NCBI RefSeq assembly: GCF_002776525.5
Contig: NW_022327642.1
Span: 363,648-427,647, forward strand
Source: Piliocolobus tephrosceles
Lineage: Eukaryota; Chordata; Mammalia; Primates; Cercopithecidae
Direction: 5' to 3'
DNA: 64,000 nucleotides
Each line of letters begins with the position of its first letter. Within the stretch, counting starts at the first letter, position 1. Below are positions 21,824-33,754 of the stretch, piece by piece. A model generated the notes under the pieces. The model saw nothing but the letters and a program-made list of their open reading frames with translations. It made no database searches and was not told where the DNA came from. Made by a program: the position numbers and the translations under genes.

Positions 21824-22840
21824 CTTTGTGGTTTTATCTACCTTTGGTCTTTGATGATGGTGATGTGCAGATGGGATTTTGATGTGGTTGTCTTTTCTGT
21901 TTGTTAGTTTTCCTTCTAACAGTCAGGACCCTCAGCTGCAGGTCTGTTGGAGTTTGCTGGAGGTCCACTCCACATCCTGTTTGCCTGGATATCACCAGCA
22001 GAGGCTGACGAACAGCAAATATTGAAGAATGGTAAATGTTGCTGCCTGATCCTTCCTCCAGAAGCTTCATCTCAGAGGGGCGCCCAGCTGTATGAGGTGT
22101 CAGTTGGCCCCTACTGGGAGGTGTCTCCCAGTTAGGCTACTCGGGGATCAGAGATCCACTTGAGGAGGCAGTCTGTCCATTCTCAGATCTCAAACTCCAT
22201 ATTGGGAGAACCACTACTCTCTTCAAAGCTGTCAGACAGGGACGTTTAAGTCTGCAGAAGTTTCTGCTGTCTTTTGTTTAGCTATGCCCTGCCCCCACAG
22301 GTGGAGTCTACCGAGGCGGGCAGTCCTCCTTGAGCTGCAGTGGGCTCCACCCAGTTCGAGCTTCCCTGCCACTTTGTTTACCTACTCAAGCCTCAGCAAT
22401 GGTGGACGCCCCTTCCGCAGCTTCACTGCCACCTTGCCGTTCGATCTCAGACTGCTGTGCTAGCAGTGAGCAAGGCTTTGTGGGTGTGGGATGCTCTGAG
22501 GCAGGTGCGGGATATAATCTCCTGGTGTGCTGTTTGCTAAGACCATTGGAAAAGTGCATTATTAGGGTGGGAGTGTCCCGATTTTCCAGGTACCGTCTGT
22601 CACAACTTCCCTTGGCTGGGAAAGGGAATTTGCCAACCCCTTGTGCTTCCTAGGTGAGGCAATGCTCTGCCCTGCTTCAGCTCACACTCTGTGGGCTGCA
22701 CCCACTGTCCAACAAGGCCCAGTGAGATGAACCTGGTACCTCAGTTTGAAATGCAGAGATCACTCGTCTTCTGCATTGCTCACACTGGGAGCTATAGACT
22801 GGAGCTGTTCCTATTCAGCCATCATGGAACCACCTCGGAT
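21824..22840 (-). promoter_or_regulatory. L1 5' UTR / internal promoter region
   Basis: About 1 kb of relatively GC-rich sequence upstream of ORF1, of normal L1PA 5'-UTR length. In L1 this region holds an internal RNA polymerase II promoter and, in primates, an antisense promoter. The first bases on the minus strand include 'ccatgatggctgaatagg', where young L1 has a YY1 site (AAGATGGC); here it reads ATGATGGC, which may weaken it. Open frames on the plus strand (22330-22653, 22691-22915) are shadows. Confidence 0.85.
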
Positions 22841-22857
22841 ATATGGCCTCAGTTCTT

Positions 22858-23309
22858 ATACTATGCTCAAATGTTAGCAATTCTTCAATACAGAAATTCA
22901 CATTTGATTAAATAGTTCAAGATTCTGGAGTACAGAATTTACCCTGACTGGAAATATTCATACTACCACTTATTTTAACTCCCAATCACTTATTTTTCTC
23001 ATTATCTTACTTCACTTAGCCCATTACAAAGAACTGAAATTAATGTGTTTTATTTTATGTTACTTTTAAGTTGTGTTCGCTTCTTTAAAATGGTCCATAG
23101 CAAAAAGTTAGCTAATTTTATTTTATATGGTAACTATTTTCTTGGTGGTGTTATAAGAAGTTTCAATTCAGCTTCACCTCAAAGAGAGAGGTTAAGTAAT
23201 AAAGGTATTGTCAACATTTTAGTTTTAATGGTTATTCTTTATTTCCCAATTTATATATACACCTATTGATTTTATAATTGAATAGAACAATTTAATTTAG
23301 AGACTAAAG
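22858..23309. other. AT-rich sequence, no gene seen
   Basis: No recognised repeat or exon. Confidence 0.45.
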
Positions 23310-23480
23310 ATATGTGAGATTTAGCTTGAACTTAAATTCCATGTTCCTCACTTATTAGAGGCAAGTTATTATCCTCTGAGGCCTTTGATTTCATCTTGAA
23401 AATAAAGGTAGTAATATTTATCTCTGCTTTATTCTGAGGAATAAATGGGAAATAATATGATAAAATGCAAACTTAAAATG
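23310..23480 (+). mobile_element. MIR SINE fragment
   Basis: The order 'cacttattagaggcaagttatt', 'cctctgaggcctttgatttcat', 'gaaaataaaggtagtaat' then 'gaggaataaatgggaaata' follows the MIR core and 3' part in the sense orientation, with the typical divergence of an ancient mammalian SINE. Confidence 0.55.
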
Positions 23481-25660
23481 TTATTTCTGTCATTTTCAGA
23501 TGCAAAATAAAAATTCGGAATTTAACTCACTTTTACAAGTATATTCCAAGTTAGTGGTAAAATAAGCACTAGAATCAAATGTTTGTGTTTTTTGAATATT
23601 TATATATATTGCTTTTCAGTTATACTGATAAAAAGAATGCATGCCTTTATTGATATATTATTAGGATGCAGTGAACGATATAAAGTTTATTTATATTTTT
23701 TCTATTTTTTAGGGCATCTTGAAAAAGAACAATCTCTTTTATATCATAAATTTTTATCTACATAATTTGGTAACATGACTAGAGAACTTCCAATCTCAGA
23801 AAGGGTAAATAGTGAAGCCAGTATTGGAATGTAGAAAAATACTGACGTTCAAAACTAATTTTTCTAATATATTACTAGGTTTGTATTACATAATATGGGA
23901 TAATTTAAAAATATAACTGATAGAGAATTAATTAGGTTACAAATGACTAAGTCTGTTTAGGAAAAAGAGATAAATACAATAAAAATAAATGGGCACATGT
24001 TATAAATAACATTTGAAGACAATATGAAAGCTCTTGAAACAGGATGAATTACTTGACAAGAGAATGGTATAGGCAATATACAAGACAGAAATTTAAATGA
24101 GGGGCAAAAAAAAAACCTCTCTCTCTTTCTTCACAGAACCTGGCTAATAGATTGGGAATGGCAGGTTTGATAGGCTTACACTAGTTCCCTATCCAGGTTT
24201 AATTTCTCATATCACCCATTAACTTCAACCTACCTTTGTAATAATATTACTTATGTCTGTAAGGAAAAAGTTAAAAGGGTTTCTTCAAATTTCAGCTGTT
24301 ATTATGTTCTCTGCAATAGATACTGGATATTTTTCATACATTTGTTCTGTCAATGTATTTTCTTTTGCCTCTTAGAAACATTCTCTGACATGAATTCTTT
24401 CTTTGATTAACTGAACTTTGTACAATACCTTGTACATTCAGAATTGCACATACTGGCTTCATAACCTTCTTAGATACTTGTATCAGGTTAGATTTGGCTT
24501 AAATATATATCAGGCTAGATTTTTTTCAACTATATACTGCTTATAAGAGACATACATAAAATAAAAGGGCCTAGCCTTCTATCTGGGCATAAGCTTTTGG
24601 GGAAAAAAATGCATGTGAATTTGCCTATCTAAGTGTAAAGATTCAATTATCAAAACAAAACACACAAACAAAAAACCATGAGGATTTCTATCAGGATTCA
24701 CTGAGTTATATTTTGGTAGCAAATAAAACTCTAATCCAAATGTAATAATTCAGCTTTCAAATGATCTATCTGAATTAGTCACAAGGACCAGTTACCAGTG
24801 GCCTAGAGACGGAAGTAGGGAAAACAGTACATATTTGTAATCAACACCTCAAGTGCAAGACTGGCCTTGCCCAAGTCACACGTTTCCATAGCTGACCACA
24901 TCTAGAGACTGAGATGAGGTGAGCTAGAGAAGCCTAGCCATTTCTATCACTATTGGGCAACTCTGACAGGCAATCCTTGTTCCAGATATTTCATCCTGTT
25001 GGCCAGAGTTTTGACAATTTTGCATCATAGCTTGACTTGATTTCACTCTGTCCAATTCTGCTTCCTCTCCCTTCCTTTAAGGTGTGTTGATTCATAATAA
25101 ACATCTTGTGCTTTAAACTTCAACTCAACAGCTGCTTCTGGTACACCCAACCTGTGATAGTCTGAAATTGATTCAGACCTTGTGAACATAATGATTTTAT
25201 TTTGAAGAACATTTAATTCCTTTAATACATACACTGTCTAATTCTATTTCTGTTAACTTTTCTTTTCTAAGGGTGATGAAGTACATTTGCCTGCTATTTA
25301 TTTTACAAACATAAAAACAAGCATTTTCAATGCTTGAAAGTTAAGAGTCTGATTTCATGATTTCTCTAAAAATTATTTTTCTATAGTTAATTTAATATTT
25401 ATTTTTACCCTGGATTCTGGCAAACATAGTGTTTTTATTTATTTCTTTATTCATCTAAGTGTTCATGTGTGTGACCAAAACTAGATATTTGCTTCCTTAA
25501 TAGATCATTTTTCCTTCTACATTAACAGAGCCTTTAATTTTTATCAGTTTTATACCCATTCAAAATTAACACTATATTTTCCACTATTCCTTTTAGATAG
25601 ATGTGAACATAGACTAAATTGCAGCCAATAATATAACTATGATAGGTTTGTTGTCAAATG
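23481..25660. other. AT-rich sequence, no gene seen
   Basis: No confident repeat or exon over 2.2 kb. The part 25040-25170 ('aataaacatcttgtgcttta', 'cttctggtacacccaacctg') resembles the 3' part of an old LTR with a poly(A) signal, but I cannot name it. Frames at 23583-23765 and 25043-25234 are short and motif-free. Confidence 0.42.
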
Positions 25661-25669
25661 CACTGCAAG

Positions 25670-26320
25670 TCAATATTCTGAGACACTAAGTTGCAGCAAA
25701 GAAAGAGGTTTAATTTTAAGGCTGCTTAATGAGGAAGTAAGAGGACTCCTCAAATCTGTCTCCCCAAGGAATCTGGGGCTAGGGTTGGTTTTTTAAGGGT
25801 TTTGGTATAGGCCAAAGTGGGGAGATCATTGTTTGGTAGAAGAGTGCAGGGTGAAGTCATGGAACAGAGAAGTAGAGAAACTGTATTTTCATGCTGATTC
25901 AGTTCTGTTGTGGGGGTCTTCAAGCTGTTTGGAGTCAGCTGTTCTGCTGGCATTCAGAATCTGAAAAATGGTGATCCTTTAAAAAAAAAAGTCTTATGAT
26001 TTTAACATCAGAGATCTTAACTATAAGAACAATCAGGATGCAAATTAATTCTTAAACACAAGCTTTATAGTTCTAATATCAGAATTCCTATCTATAGGAG
26101 CCATGAAGATGCAAATGATCAGTATCTAGTGCTACCTCTTAGTTAGAAGGAAGTAGGCCAGGGTGCAGCCTGATCAATGCTTAAATATAGCTATTTTCTG
26201 TCCAGAATTCTTGTTAGCCCTGTGAGGATGGCTTCAAAAAGATGTGTGAGAATGCCAAATTACAACCTCTAGGACAGAAAATGAAGAGAGGATCTTATTC
26301 ACTTTCTCAAAATGCGGAAG
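25670..26320 (-). mobile_element. Possible old ERV LTR fragment
   Basis: On the minus strand a run reading 'aattaaacctctttctttgc' (antisense of 25694-25713) looks like an LTR polyadenylation region. The block also has internally repeated 'taactataagaac' / 'tatctataggagcc' units (about 26020 and 26090) within similar surroundings. No TSD or exact ends were found. Confidence 0.33.
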
Positions 26321-26619
26321 TAATGGCTGACATCTAGCCATCGTGGACAATGAGGACAAACATGATCTAGGAATGATGAATGAAAAAACTGAATTTACTT
26401 AATTCTGGACAATGCAGGGCAGCACATCATCCCTGCGAGGCCTAGATTTGGTCTTACATAACACAGAACATTGTTTTAGCCACCATGAATTTAGACTTAC
26501 CCTTGTATGCAGCCAAACTTAATTCTCACTGACACAGATCATTTATTGGTTATGTGTTTTGCATGGGAGTATCACCAATTCATGAAAAATTGTTTAAGTT
26601 CACATATAACATAGCGTAA

Positions 26620-26860
26620 TGATTTAAATCTTAACTTTGATCCAGTTGGTATGCATTGAAGCACTGGTTCCAACATGTGTTAGCTTTACGACCTTATACA
26701 CTTTACTAAGTCCCTCAAGGCCTCACTTTTTAGATTGTAACTTGTGTTAACAATATTATCTGCTTCACAGTTTTGTTGGGTGCATTGAATGTGGTAATAT
26801 ATGTCAAATACTGAGCCTTAGGCATACCACATACTAAAAGCTCATAATATTAGTCATTAT
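26620..26860 (+). mobile_element. MIR SINE fragment
   Basis: MIR-like order: 'tgtgttagctttacgacctt', 'actttactaagtccctcaag', 'gcctcactttttagattgta', then 'ttgttgggtgcattgaatg' and 'actgagccttaggcatacca'. Sense orientation, diverged. Confidence 0.52.
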
Positions 26861-27953
26861 TGATTTTCTTATATATATATGTAATGATAAACTATGCTGA
26901 AAATAAATGGATGGCATACTTTTGGTATAGGCAAAAGATGAAGTAAACCTATCTATTCAAAGATATAGCCATGAGGCTATTTGATACTGGTGTGTTTAAA
27001 TCATGAAGGAAAAGATGATTTATATTCCTAAAATGATACTACATAGAGTCCATGATTTTTTAAAAAATCTACTGTTTTCCCTAGCTATGATGGATACTTT
27101 TTTTGTTTGTTTGTTCATAAAGGTATTGCATCTAGCTAGCATTCATAGAAGTGGGATCCTCGCTATGGGCAATTAAAAAAAATGGTGATTCCATAAGGAA
27201 CACAAAAGCCTTTAACGAATTCTTGCCACATCTTCTCACTTATTTTAACATCCATGAATACATGCAGTCAGAATTCAGCTCTTTGTGTAATTTAAGTGTG
27301 ACTAAACTTTAAGTAATCAATTTTGTTCTCCGAATGCTTAGCTTCTTATCTGTCATTTTTGAGGAGAAAAAACTATCCCTAGATTATTCACATTCTGTAT
27401 TGCTAAAAATAAAATATCCACTCTTTTTTAGATAAAGTACACCATTTCTTTCCTATATCATGCTGCTTTAAAGAGTGTATTTTTTAAATTTAATGTACTA
27501 GTATTAGAAACACTTTCATTAAAACGTTTAATTCTTTTAAGACTCTAGGTTACTATAAGCTACATTTTCTCCTGATACACACTCAAAGGTGATTTCAGGG
27601 CCTACCCTGCTATTTCGTGTAGAATATAATAAGCAAGGCACTGGGAATCATGATTCTACTAATAACACACTCTATGAATTTGGCTGTCATGCCAGATTTC
27701 TAAGTGTAACTTTCTAAGCAGTATAATGAGAGAGACGTCTTCTATAAAGGAGATTCAGATTTATTACTTTACTTGTTACATGATCTGCAAAATATGAATA
27801 ATCTACATTATCTCTTACATAACTAGAATTGTTAACTATAGCATGTTAGGTAATGCAATATGAATGTTAGCAGCACCAAAATAAATCCTTAATAGTTAAA
27901 TAACTGTGGGCTCTAAAAGTAAGCTTTTATCAATTTGAATAAAGAAATTTAAA
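26861..27953. other. AT-rich sequence, no gene seen
   Basis: Nothing recognised beyond a short (TA)n near 26871-26880 and a few homopolymer runs. Confidence 0.45.
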
Positions 27954-27955
27954 TA

Positions 27956-28309
27956 CAGTCAGTCAACTGTATTTAATACAATAGGTTTCACATTCTTGTA
28001 TTCAACCAACTGCAGATAGAAAATTTTTGGCGGAAAAAAATGGATGGACGTATCTGCACTGAACATGTACAAACTTCTATTTCTTGTCATTATTCCCTAA
28101 ACAATATACTATAACAACTATTTACATAGCATTTACATTGTGTTAGGCATTGTAAGTAATCTAGAGATGATTTAAAGTATGTAAGAGGGTGTATGTAGGT
28201 TATATGCAAATACTAACACCACTTTAAATCAGGGACTTGAGCATCTATGGATTTCAGCAACCACTGGCGGCCCTGGAATGAATACCCCATGGGTATTAAG
28301 GGATGACTG
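27956..28309 (+). mobile_element. MER2-like Tigger-type MITE (DNA transposon)
   Basis: A 354-bp non-autonomous DNA transposon. It starts CAGTCAGTCAACTGTA and ends GGGATGACTG, giving imperfect terminal inverted repeats, and is bounded by TA at 27954-27955 and 28310-28311, the Tc1/mariner-Tigger target duplication. The interior contains 'ctgaacatgtacaaacttct' and 'cttgtcattattccctaaac', which match the MER2 pattern I remember. Such elements were moved by a Tigger transposase and have long been inactive. Confidence 0.86.
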
Positions 28310-28331
28310 TAGTTTTACACACTGAGTTAGT

Positions 28332-28362
28332 CTGTGTGTGTGTGTGTATAAGTGTGTGTATG
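28332..28362. repeat. (TG)n microsatellite, interrupted
   Basis: About 31 bases of mainly TG units, interrupted by 'tata' and 'aag'. Confidence 0.85.
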
Positions 28363-29549
28363 TAGTAGGAAGGGTAATTGCAGTTTTGATTATAGCATTA
28401 ACATATGGTCCATGATTATGGGTAATTTCTTAGTTCAATTAAGCAGTTTCACAAAAAGAAAGCATGTTTATAGAGTCACTTAGATCAGAAACATTCCAAA
28501 ATTTGGCTACATTATAAGAAATACCTGCTATTTATAATGTCAGCACAAAATAACATGGATTTGTTTATTTAGGGATGTATAATACACTTCTGGGACAATG
28601 AGCTTCTTCTGATAACGAATCATCCTAGGGAAACTTTGTGATATATGCAAAGATATTCCATGGGCAATCACAGAAATTTCAAAGATGATTCATGCACATA
28701 AAAATCTATAAATCTAATTCTAAAAATGGGATTAGATTTTCTTTGAATGGTTCAGCAATTTTTAAAAACCTGTGATTGCTGTAACACCAAAGTAGTTCAG
28801 ATCACAATAAGTATATTCATTCCATCAGTACCTCATTCTGTGACCTTGTGTTCAGTTTAAGGATTCGTATTTGCATATCATTGAATATTCCAGCTTTTTT
28901 TTTTTTTTGCTTTTCCACTAAAGTTCCAATTTTCTAATAGGTTGATATCTTGCCCTATTATTTTTAGTATGATTTTTATATCAATAGGGTTTAATGGAAT
29001 AGAGTTTCCAAATTGTTGAATTCCAAAAATTTTCTGAGGAAAAATTCCAATAAATCTCCTCAGAATTTTGTGAAAAGAAAGCTATGTGACAGCATTAACA
29101 TGAAATCCAGTTCAACTTTGTACGAGTGTTGCTATAAAATGGATAGCTTTAAAAATAGGATAAAGATAGAGTTATTTAATATCTTACATTGTCAAATCAT
29201 GCCATTAATTTGAATTGCATAATTAGTAGGAAAAAGAACTTGAGATAAAGACAATGAAGCTAGGCAAACCCACTTTCTTACTCTATTAGATAAACTATTG
29301 AAAGTGTTTTTGCCTTCTCATGCGAATGTCATAGATCTAATCTAGAAAATAATTGTTTTTTGTTGTTGTTTTTAGTTGTTTCTTTTTTCTTGTCTACACC
29401 ACATTTACATATTTCTCACTGCAATGTTATTTGAACTTCTTAGGTCATGATTGTTAACAAGAAGACTAGCAGTATATAGTTGAAGGAAACGATCGTAGTT
29501 TGTTGGTGACAGGACTCAAGGTCCTGTTATTAGAAAGATGTTGATTCCT
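28363..29549. other. AT-rich sequence, no gene seen
   Basis: No recognised repeat or exon. It contains a T12 run near 28895 and a 66-codon plus-strand frame at 29013-29213 with no motif. Confidence 0.45.
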
Positions 29550-31090
29550 ATTCTAGATCATTTATGTTTTCAAATACTTATAGAAAGAGCTTGTTAATTT
29601 CCATCAAAAAATTCTACAAAGTTTTTGTATGAGTTCGCATTGAGTATATAAATCAAAAAGTAGGAAAATGATACGTTATCATTACTGACTATCTTAATGT
29701 ATTAAAATGGTAAGTATTTAGGATTTTATTGTAAGCAATATTTTGAAATTTCAGTATTTTTCACATTTAATGATTTCAGATTTCAGAGCTTTCAAGTCTA
29801 TTTCTAAAACTTTTGATAATGTTATAAATGGAATTGATTTATTAATTTTATTTTCTAATTGTTTTCTATTGTATGTAAACATATAATATATATTTGTATA
29901 CTTAGCTTGAATCTATCAACCTAACTAAACTCACTTACTAGTGCTGATAGTTTTATATAGCCCAGCATAATTTCTAAAAAAATCAGATCTTTAACATACA
30001 TTGATATTTACTTGTTTATTTAAATTAATGTTATTTTACTTTTTTATTTGAATATAATGTTAAACAGATGTTTTGAATAAAAGACAGCAAACATCATTGC
30101 CTTATTTTCTGTTTTATGGTAGACAGTTTTAATATTTCACTAAATTCATTGTATAAAATGTTGACTAGAAGAGAGCATTCATTCTTCCCCTGAACTCAGG
30201 CTATGAAGGAAGTTATTCAGTATTTCACCATATAATTTATGACATAATAACTTTCTATGACTGTATATTATCTGAGCTTTGTTGTAAATATCTTTTATTA
30301 GAAGGATGAAGTTCCCTATTAGTGCAGAGTTGAGAGTTTTTATCATGCATATGGGTTAGAAGTTTTTCAAAGTTGTTTCTGATGTTTTGAACTGAACTTT
30401 TAATTTTTATTGTTTGCTTGTTATGATTTATTATCCTGTTAATGGGGTGCACTATTTTCAAATAAAAAAAAGCAAAAAGCCTTTACATTCCTGGAGTGAT
30501 CCACTTGATCATGATATAATGTCATTTTTATATATTGCTGGATTAAATTTGCTAATATTGATTAAGAAATTTGGCTTCTACCGGGCGTGGTGGCTCAAGC
30601 CTGTAATCCCAGCACTTTGGGAGGCTGAGACGGGCGGATCACGAGGTCAGGAGATCGAGACCATCCTGGCTAACATGGGGAAACCCCGTCTCTACTAAAA
30701 AAATACAAAAAACTAGCCGGGCGAGGTGGCGGGTGCCTGTAGTCCCAGCTACTCGGGAGGCTGAGGCAGGAGAATGGCATAAACCCGGGAAGCAGAGCTT
30801 GCAGTGAGCTGAGATCCGGCCACTGCACTCCAGCTCGGGCAACAGAGCGAGACTCCATCTCAAAAAAAAAAAAAAAAAAAAAAATTGGCTTCTACATTTA
30901 TAAGTGATATTTGACTATATTATGCAAAATAAGATTATTTCAAAAATATAATTCATTTTCATGAATCTATGGTACTATTGATATGTTTTATTTATATATA
31001 CATTATGAATTATAGATGGAAATTCATTTTTAACAGAAATTAATAAAAGAAAAAAGATAACCATTTATATTTATCTATTTTTGGTCTTTC
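29550..31090 (-). mobile_element. Old L1M ORF2 remnant, split by an Alu
   Basis: Antisense ORF2 landmarks run in order: a 'gagttcgcattgagtatata' block near 29631, 'tgttataaatggaattgatt' near 29820, 'gagagtttttatcatgcata' near 30330, and 'gatccacttgatcatgatat' near 30498 with 'tattgctggattaaatttgc' at 30534. The Alu at 30581-30884 lies within it. It is strongly diverged with no coding ability left. Confidence 0.62.
30581..30884 (+). mobile_element. Full-length AluY-type SINE
   Basis: A complete dimeric Alu with monkey-type 'ggctcaagcctg' and a 24-A tail, lacking the first two G of the usual head. ttggcttcta at 30571-30580 and 30885-30894 forms the TSD. It sits inside an antisense L1M. The minus-strand frames at 30639-30863 are ordinary Alu translations. 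Confidence 0.96.
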
Positions 31091-31344
31091 ATCTTTCAGC
31101 ATGGCAGTTCTGGAGTTTCAACTCTGCTTATGATGAACAGTTGTCTAATTTTAGTATGCTTTGTCACAAACTCCAGCTCTTCAACTGCCCTGACCCTTAA
31201 TCTCTACTTTTTCAACTCAGTAAGACTGCCATCCTGTTTTGCTCACCTACATTTTTTGGCTCCCCCATCATATACTCTGCTTTTATTTCCCAAGAACTTG
31301 ACATATGCCACAAACATATATTTGGGTAAACATCGATCTATTTT

Positions 31345-31376
31345 GATGGATTTCAAAATAATGTTTGAAATCCATC
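31345..31376. repeat. Perfect 13-bp inverted repeat, 6-base loop
   Basis: gatggatttcaaa (31345-31357) pairs exactly with tttgaaatccatc (31364-31376). One more T-A pair extends the stem outward. The compact stem-loop is exact although the surroundings are not repetitive. Confidence 0.85.
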
Positions 31377-31463
31377 ATACTAACATGATCAGTCTGCATT
31401 CCACTGAGTCCACAAAGCAACCATACTAACACCATTATTCTGCTTTCCACTGAGTCCAGATCT
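31374..31463. repeat. Degenerate ~46-bp tandem duplication
   Basis: Two consecutive units each begin 'catactaaca' and contain 'ccactgagtcca' ('tctgcattccactgagtcca' in the first, 'tctgctttccactgagtcca' in the second). They differ at several positions between these blocks. Confidence 0.75.
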
Positions 31464-31735
31464 TACTCCTACCATATAGCTTCTTAGGCCAGGTCATTGT
31501 TATTTCTGAGTCCTATTCTTCCACAGACTAATTTTTGGCAATGCCTTTTTTTCATCTGCCTCCTGTAAACTGCTTCCTCTGTGCACTGTTTCAACAACCA
31601 CACTCCCAAACACAGGGCATTTGAACTTTCTATTTCACATATCAGAAACTCTGTTGCCATGGATAATTTCATGACTCACTCCTTAAATTAAATGTATGCA
31701 TATCTGTGTTGAAATGTTTCTGCCCTATTAGAGAA

Positions 31736-31809
31736 AGATGAGGAGAGGGGGAAAGAGAGAGAGACAGAGACAGAGACAGAGAAAAAGGGAGGGGAAGGAA
31801 GGAGAGAGA
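31736..31809. repeat. Purine-rich simple repeat (GA-rich)
   Basis: About 74 bases almost entirely of G and A, with 'gagaca' and 'ggaagg' sub-units. Confidence 0.85.
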
Positions 31810-31977
31810 TTATGTTGAGTATATATTTATGTGTTTATCATATATCCCTCCCCCATAAACACACACATGCACACACACATCTCTCACAGGCTATCATCTG
31901 AGGTCCCTGGGTGGTAAAGCTTTGTTTTGTTCTCTGCTTTGTGACTGTCATTAGGAAGAGCACCTGGCTTACTGTCA

Positions 31978-32372
31978 TGATTAATTTTATGGGTCAACTT
32001 TACAAGACCACAGGATTTCCAGATATTTAGTCAGACATTATTCTGTGTTCTGTGAGGGTGTTTTTGACTGAGATCAACTTCTGAGTCATTATACTGAGTA
32101 AAGCAGTTCGTCCTCCTTAATGCAGGTGAGCTTCATCCAATCAGTTGAAGGCGTGAACAAATCACAAAAGCTAACCCTCCTCTAAGTGAGAGAGAATTTC
32201 TCTTGCTTGACTGCCCTTTAACTGGAACAATTGGTCTTTCCTGTCTTCAAATTCATAAATTGGTTCTTCCTGGGTCAAGACTGCCAGCCTTTTGAGAGGA
32301 ACTACCCCATCAGCTCTCCTGGGTCTCTAACTGGTCAACTCACCCTGTTTCTCTGGAGAACCCTAATATACT
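31978..32372 (+). mobile_element. MER/LTR-like interspersed repeat, family uncertain
   Basis: The block follows a well-known mammalian repeat pattern: 'gattaattttatgggtcaac', 'ccagatatttagtcagacat', 'ctgtgagggtgtttttgact', 'catccaatcagttgaaggc', and the end 'ctctggagaaccctaatata'. The TAATA-type end suggests an LTR of MaLR/ERVL kind. I recognise the pattern but not the exact name. Confidence 0.7.
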
Positions 32373-32689
32373 TACAATAGGTGCTCAATATATATTTCTG
32401 AAAATATTTCATTTTTTCTTACCCATCAGAACATAAATGTGGTTCCTGGATTCTACTTTTGTAATAAATGAATTTGTAATTAACAAACCATAACTATGAT
32501 ATAATTATATCAAAATTAAGCCAGTGTGGTTTAAGAATAATATAGAGTTTTAACCTTACATATGCTATTATTTCTCCTAGGTAGAAGAAAATGTATTTGT
32601 TATTTTCTGGTGCTAACATTAAGAACGTAAATATTTCATAACTGGAATGTTTTTAAGAATTTAATAAATATAGGAAAATGCTAATAGAA
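32373..32689. other. AT-rich sequence, no gene seen
   Basis: Nothing recognised. Confidence 0.45.
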
Positions 32690-33377
32690 GTTTGGAGAGA
32701 GTATTTTCTAAGTATAATAGGAAAGAGAGAAAAGTTAACTTAAGTAATTAATAGATTTGACTATATGAAATTTAGCTTCCATATAGCAAAACAATAGCAT
32801 TTAATGAATTTAAATAAGGAATAGAGGATAAAAGTTTCAATAAATATGAAGTTAAATTAATATTCATTATATATAAAGTACTATTATGATTAAACAAGAA
32901 GAACAAAGATATCTATAGAAATTAAGACATGGTATATAAGGAGCAAATTAAATGGGAATGAAAATGGCTGACCCAGGCAAAAACAATAAGTCTAACTAAT
33001 AGCCATGTCAAGTGAAGCTAAAGCAAAACTAATATACAATTTCCACTGTAAGTTTAGGAAAAAAATAATTGTCTGATAATAACTAATGTTTAAAATTGCT
33101 ATAGTATTTTTTGGAGGGCATGTGACAAAAATGGTTACAATTTTTAGATTGTAAAGACGTTCATACATTTAGAAATAGCCATTAAAACCATGCATCATTT
33201 TTGTAAGAGCAAACAAGTAAAAACACAGTTACTGGCCAAATTAACCATAGTGTATCCATATTATAAAATGCAATTCAACTATTAAAATGAATCAGGTAAA
33301 TCTGTATTATTTTTAGCAAAAATAATGATGCATAGAATAAGGCATTATATCTTATTTATTGTTAAAGTATTTGTATA
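32690..33377 (+). mobile_element. Old L1M 3' part
   Basis: Sense-orientation remnants of L1 ORF2 and 3' region: 'agatttgactatatgaaatt', later 'cattaaaaccatgcatcatt' and 'accatagtgtatccatatta'. It is highly diverged. The Alu at 33378 inserted at its 3' side. Confidence 0.5.
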
Positions 33378-33670
33378 GGCCAGGTGCAGTGGTTCATGCC
33401 TATAATCCCAGCACCTCAGGAGGCTGATGCAGGTGGATCACGAGGTCAGGAGTTCGAGACCAGTCTGACCAACATGGTGAAACCTCGTCTCTACTAAAAA
33501 TGCAAAAACTAGTCAGGCATGGTGGCACACGCCTGTAATCCCAGCTACTCAAGAGGCTGAGGCAGGAGAATTGATTGAACCCAGTAGGCAGAGGTTGCAG
33601 TGAGCCAAGATCACGCCACTGAACTCCAGCCCAGGCGGCAGAGGGAGACTCCATCTCAAAAAAAAAAAAA
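33378..33670 (+). mobile_element. Alu SINE (older, S/J type)
   Basis: A full dimer in the sense orientation with many CpG decays ('ggccaggtgcagtggttcat') and a tail of 13 A. A short possible TSD 'ttgtat' flanks it (33371-33376; again just after the tail). The minus-strand 114-codon frame 33400-33744 runs through Alu and microsatellite and is spurious. Confidence 0.92.
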
Positions 33671-33677
33671 TTGTATG

Positions 33678-33680
<3 letters not shown>

Positions 33681-33752
<72 letters not shown>

Positions 33753-33754
33753 AG
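33681..33754. repeat. (CA)n(TA)n(CA)n(GA)n compound microsatellite
   Basis: A CA tract, then about seven TA units, then a second CA tract, ending in a few GA units. It directly follows the Alu tail, a common birthplace for microsatellites. Confidence 0.93.

Larger units (their letters stand above)
16368..22840 (-). mobile_element. Nearly full-length primate LINE-1 (L1PA type)
   Basis: A ~6.15-kb L1 plus a nested Alu. In minus-strand order it has a 5' UTR, ORF1, a spacer of about 84 bp, ORF2, a 3' UTR and an (AAT)n-like A-rich tail. Flanking direct repeats 16351-16367 and 22841-22857 (atatggcctcag plus tctt, one mismatch) mark a standard target-primed insertion. L1 copies itself with an ORF1 RNA-binding protein and an ORF2 endonuclease/reverse transcriptase; here both frames are interrupted, so the copy is dead. 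The start near 22840 and the total length agree with an almost untruncated element. The L1PA (roughly L1PA5-8 or monkey-specific) label rests on the 5' UTR. Confidence 0.96.
31091..31735. other. Unrecognised sequence with a hairpin and a local duplication
   Basis: No gene recognised. The frame at 31130-31429 (99 codons) is hydrophobic at its start but has no known domain and no coding-like context. Two small structures within it are listed separately. Confidence 0.45.

Noticed and set aside
31374..31463. Start of a tandem array or CRISPR-like repeat
   Set aside because: Only two degenerate units with no spacer pattern, and the genome is a primate's.
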